DNA from: Phycisphaeraceae bacterium
GTDB lineage: Bacteria; Planctomycetota; Phycisphaerae; Phycisphaerales; UBA1924
Assembly: GCA_009827205.1 (NCBI GenBank)
Contig: WUAK01000156.1
Span: 1 to 6,782, forward strand
DNA length: 6,782 nucleotides
Reading direction: 5' to 3'
Below the pieces are notes generated by a model. That model worked only from the letters and a program-made list of their open reading frames with translations, was not told where the DNA came from and did no database searches. Position 1 is the stretch's first letter, and the number at the start of each line of letters is the position of its first letter. This document shows, piece by piece, positions 6,262-6,782 of the stretch. Both the position numbers and the translations under genes were made by a program.

Positions 6262-6782
6262 ATGCATATCACCCCACCCACCTTCCCCGCCGGCCCGATG
6301 CCCTCGCCCCTAACCGAGGCGTTCACGCTCGGCGATATTGAACACTTCATCGCCCGGATCGAGTCGGCGCCGAGGCTCCTGCGCGAAGCGGTCGGCGGGC
6401 TCACGGGGGCGCAGCTCGACACGGCGTACCGGGACTGGACCGTTCGGCAGATCGTGCACCACCTGGCGGACTCGCACGCCAACTGCTACATCCGCTTCAT
6501 GTGGGCGCTGACCGAGAGCTCGCCCACGATCAAGGCGTACGACGAGGGCGCGTGGTCGGCGCTTGCGGTCTCCCGGACGGGCGATGTCGAGCCGGCGCTT
6601 GCGCTCCTGGGAGCGCTGCACGCCAAGTGGGTGATGCTAATGCGATCGCTGGATGTCACTGACTTTGCGCGCACGTTCACGCACCCGGAGACGGGCGATC
6701 TCGTGAGGCTCGCGGACCTGCCGGCGCTGTACGCGTGGCACGCGGAGCACCACACCGCGGCGATCAATTGGCTGCGCAACGA
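6262..6782 (+). CDS. YfiT/BstA-type DinB-fold putative metal-dependent hydrolase (3' end outside window)
   Basis: Read by hand from ATG at 6262; 173 codons are visible and no stop is reached. The family (B. subtilis YfiT and relatives) is about 175-180 residues, so only a few residues are missing. Visible are the N-terminal FPAGPMPSPLT segment, a four-helix-bundle core, and the family hallmarks TAYRDWTVRQIVHHLADSH (54-72), ALTESSPTIKAYDE (82-95), LHAKW (119-123), HPETG (141-145) and LYAWHAEHH (156-164). Histidines H67, H160 and H164 sit where the family binds its divalent metal. Biochemical function is uncertain: related DinB-fold enzymes include bacillithiol and mycothiol transferases, but YfiT itself is annotated only as a putative hydrolase. 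No clear ribosome binding site precedes 6262, since the upstream DNA belongs to the AT-rich cassette; ATG at 6298 is an alternative but would remove part of the conserved N-terminus. Codon use returns to the GC-rich host pattern from about 6270. Confidence 0.9.
   Translation, partial: MHITPPTFPAGPMPSPLTEAFTLGDIEHFIARIESAPRLLREAVGGLTGAQLDTAYRDWTVRQIVHHLADSHANCYIRFMWALTESSPTIKAYDEGAWSALAVSRTGDVEPALALLGALHAKWVMLMRSLDVTDFARTFTHPETGDLVRLADLPALYAWHAEHHTAAINWLRN

Noticed and set aside
4770..6270. Direct repeats or att sites at the edges of the AT-rich cassette
   Set aside because: Comparing the sucC 3' end with 6110-6270 gave only short matches (such as TCTAGT at two places inside the right part), not a credible duplication.
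1..6782. CRISPR arrays, tRNA or rRNA genes, riboswitches
   Set aside because: No regularly spaced repeats, tRNA-like cloverleaf or conserved RNA core was seen on either strand by eye.

Overview
The window looks like chromosome from a high-GC, Gram-negative bacterium, most likely a planctomycete of the Phycisphaerae type. This rests on the very GC-rich housekeeping genes, an outer-membrane barrel protein next to a 'FTLIELLVV' pseudopilin, and the gene families present. The lineage is an inference from gene content and style, not from a marker phylogeny.

Layout, left to right. On the minus strand lie atpD (F1 ATP synthase beta, its C-terminus running off the left edge), a signal-peptide-bearing outer-membrane beta-barrel protein, and a type II secretion/type IV pilin-like pseudopilin. 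A divergent intergenic region of about 270 bases separates these from plus-strand sucC (succinyl-CoA ligase beta subunit). Directly at the sucC stop codon the base composition collapses. From about 4790 to about 6260 the DNA is AT-rich, with one 443-residue gene and an AT-rich tail. High-GC DNA then resumes with a YfiT/BstA-type DinB-fold putative metal hydrolase, cut by the right edge a few residues before its expected end.

The most interesting object is the AT-rich gene. Its C-terminal third carries a hallmark R-x4-H motif (R348-NTSV-H353) between predicted helices, with an upstream helix of the 'LLxYWxxxE' type. That is the pattern of Apea-like HEPN ribonuclease domains found in abortive-infection, anti-phage and toxin proteins. 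Its N-terminal two thirds match nothing I recognise and may be a sensor or regulatory region. The gene appears to have been inserted immediately behind sucC, where sucD is usually found, with a GTG start overlapping the sucC stop. It is a candidate single-gene RNA-targeting defence system placed so as to be co-transcribed and possibly translationally coupled with a TCA-cycle gene.

The other genes are ordinary housekeeping or envelope genes. The notable context points are that atpD is not preceded by atpG (split atp operon) and that sucC is not followed by sucD.
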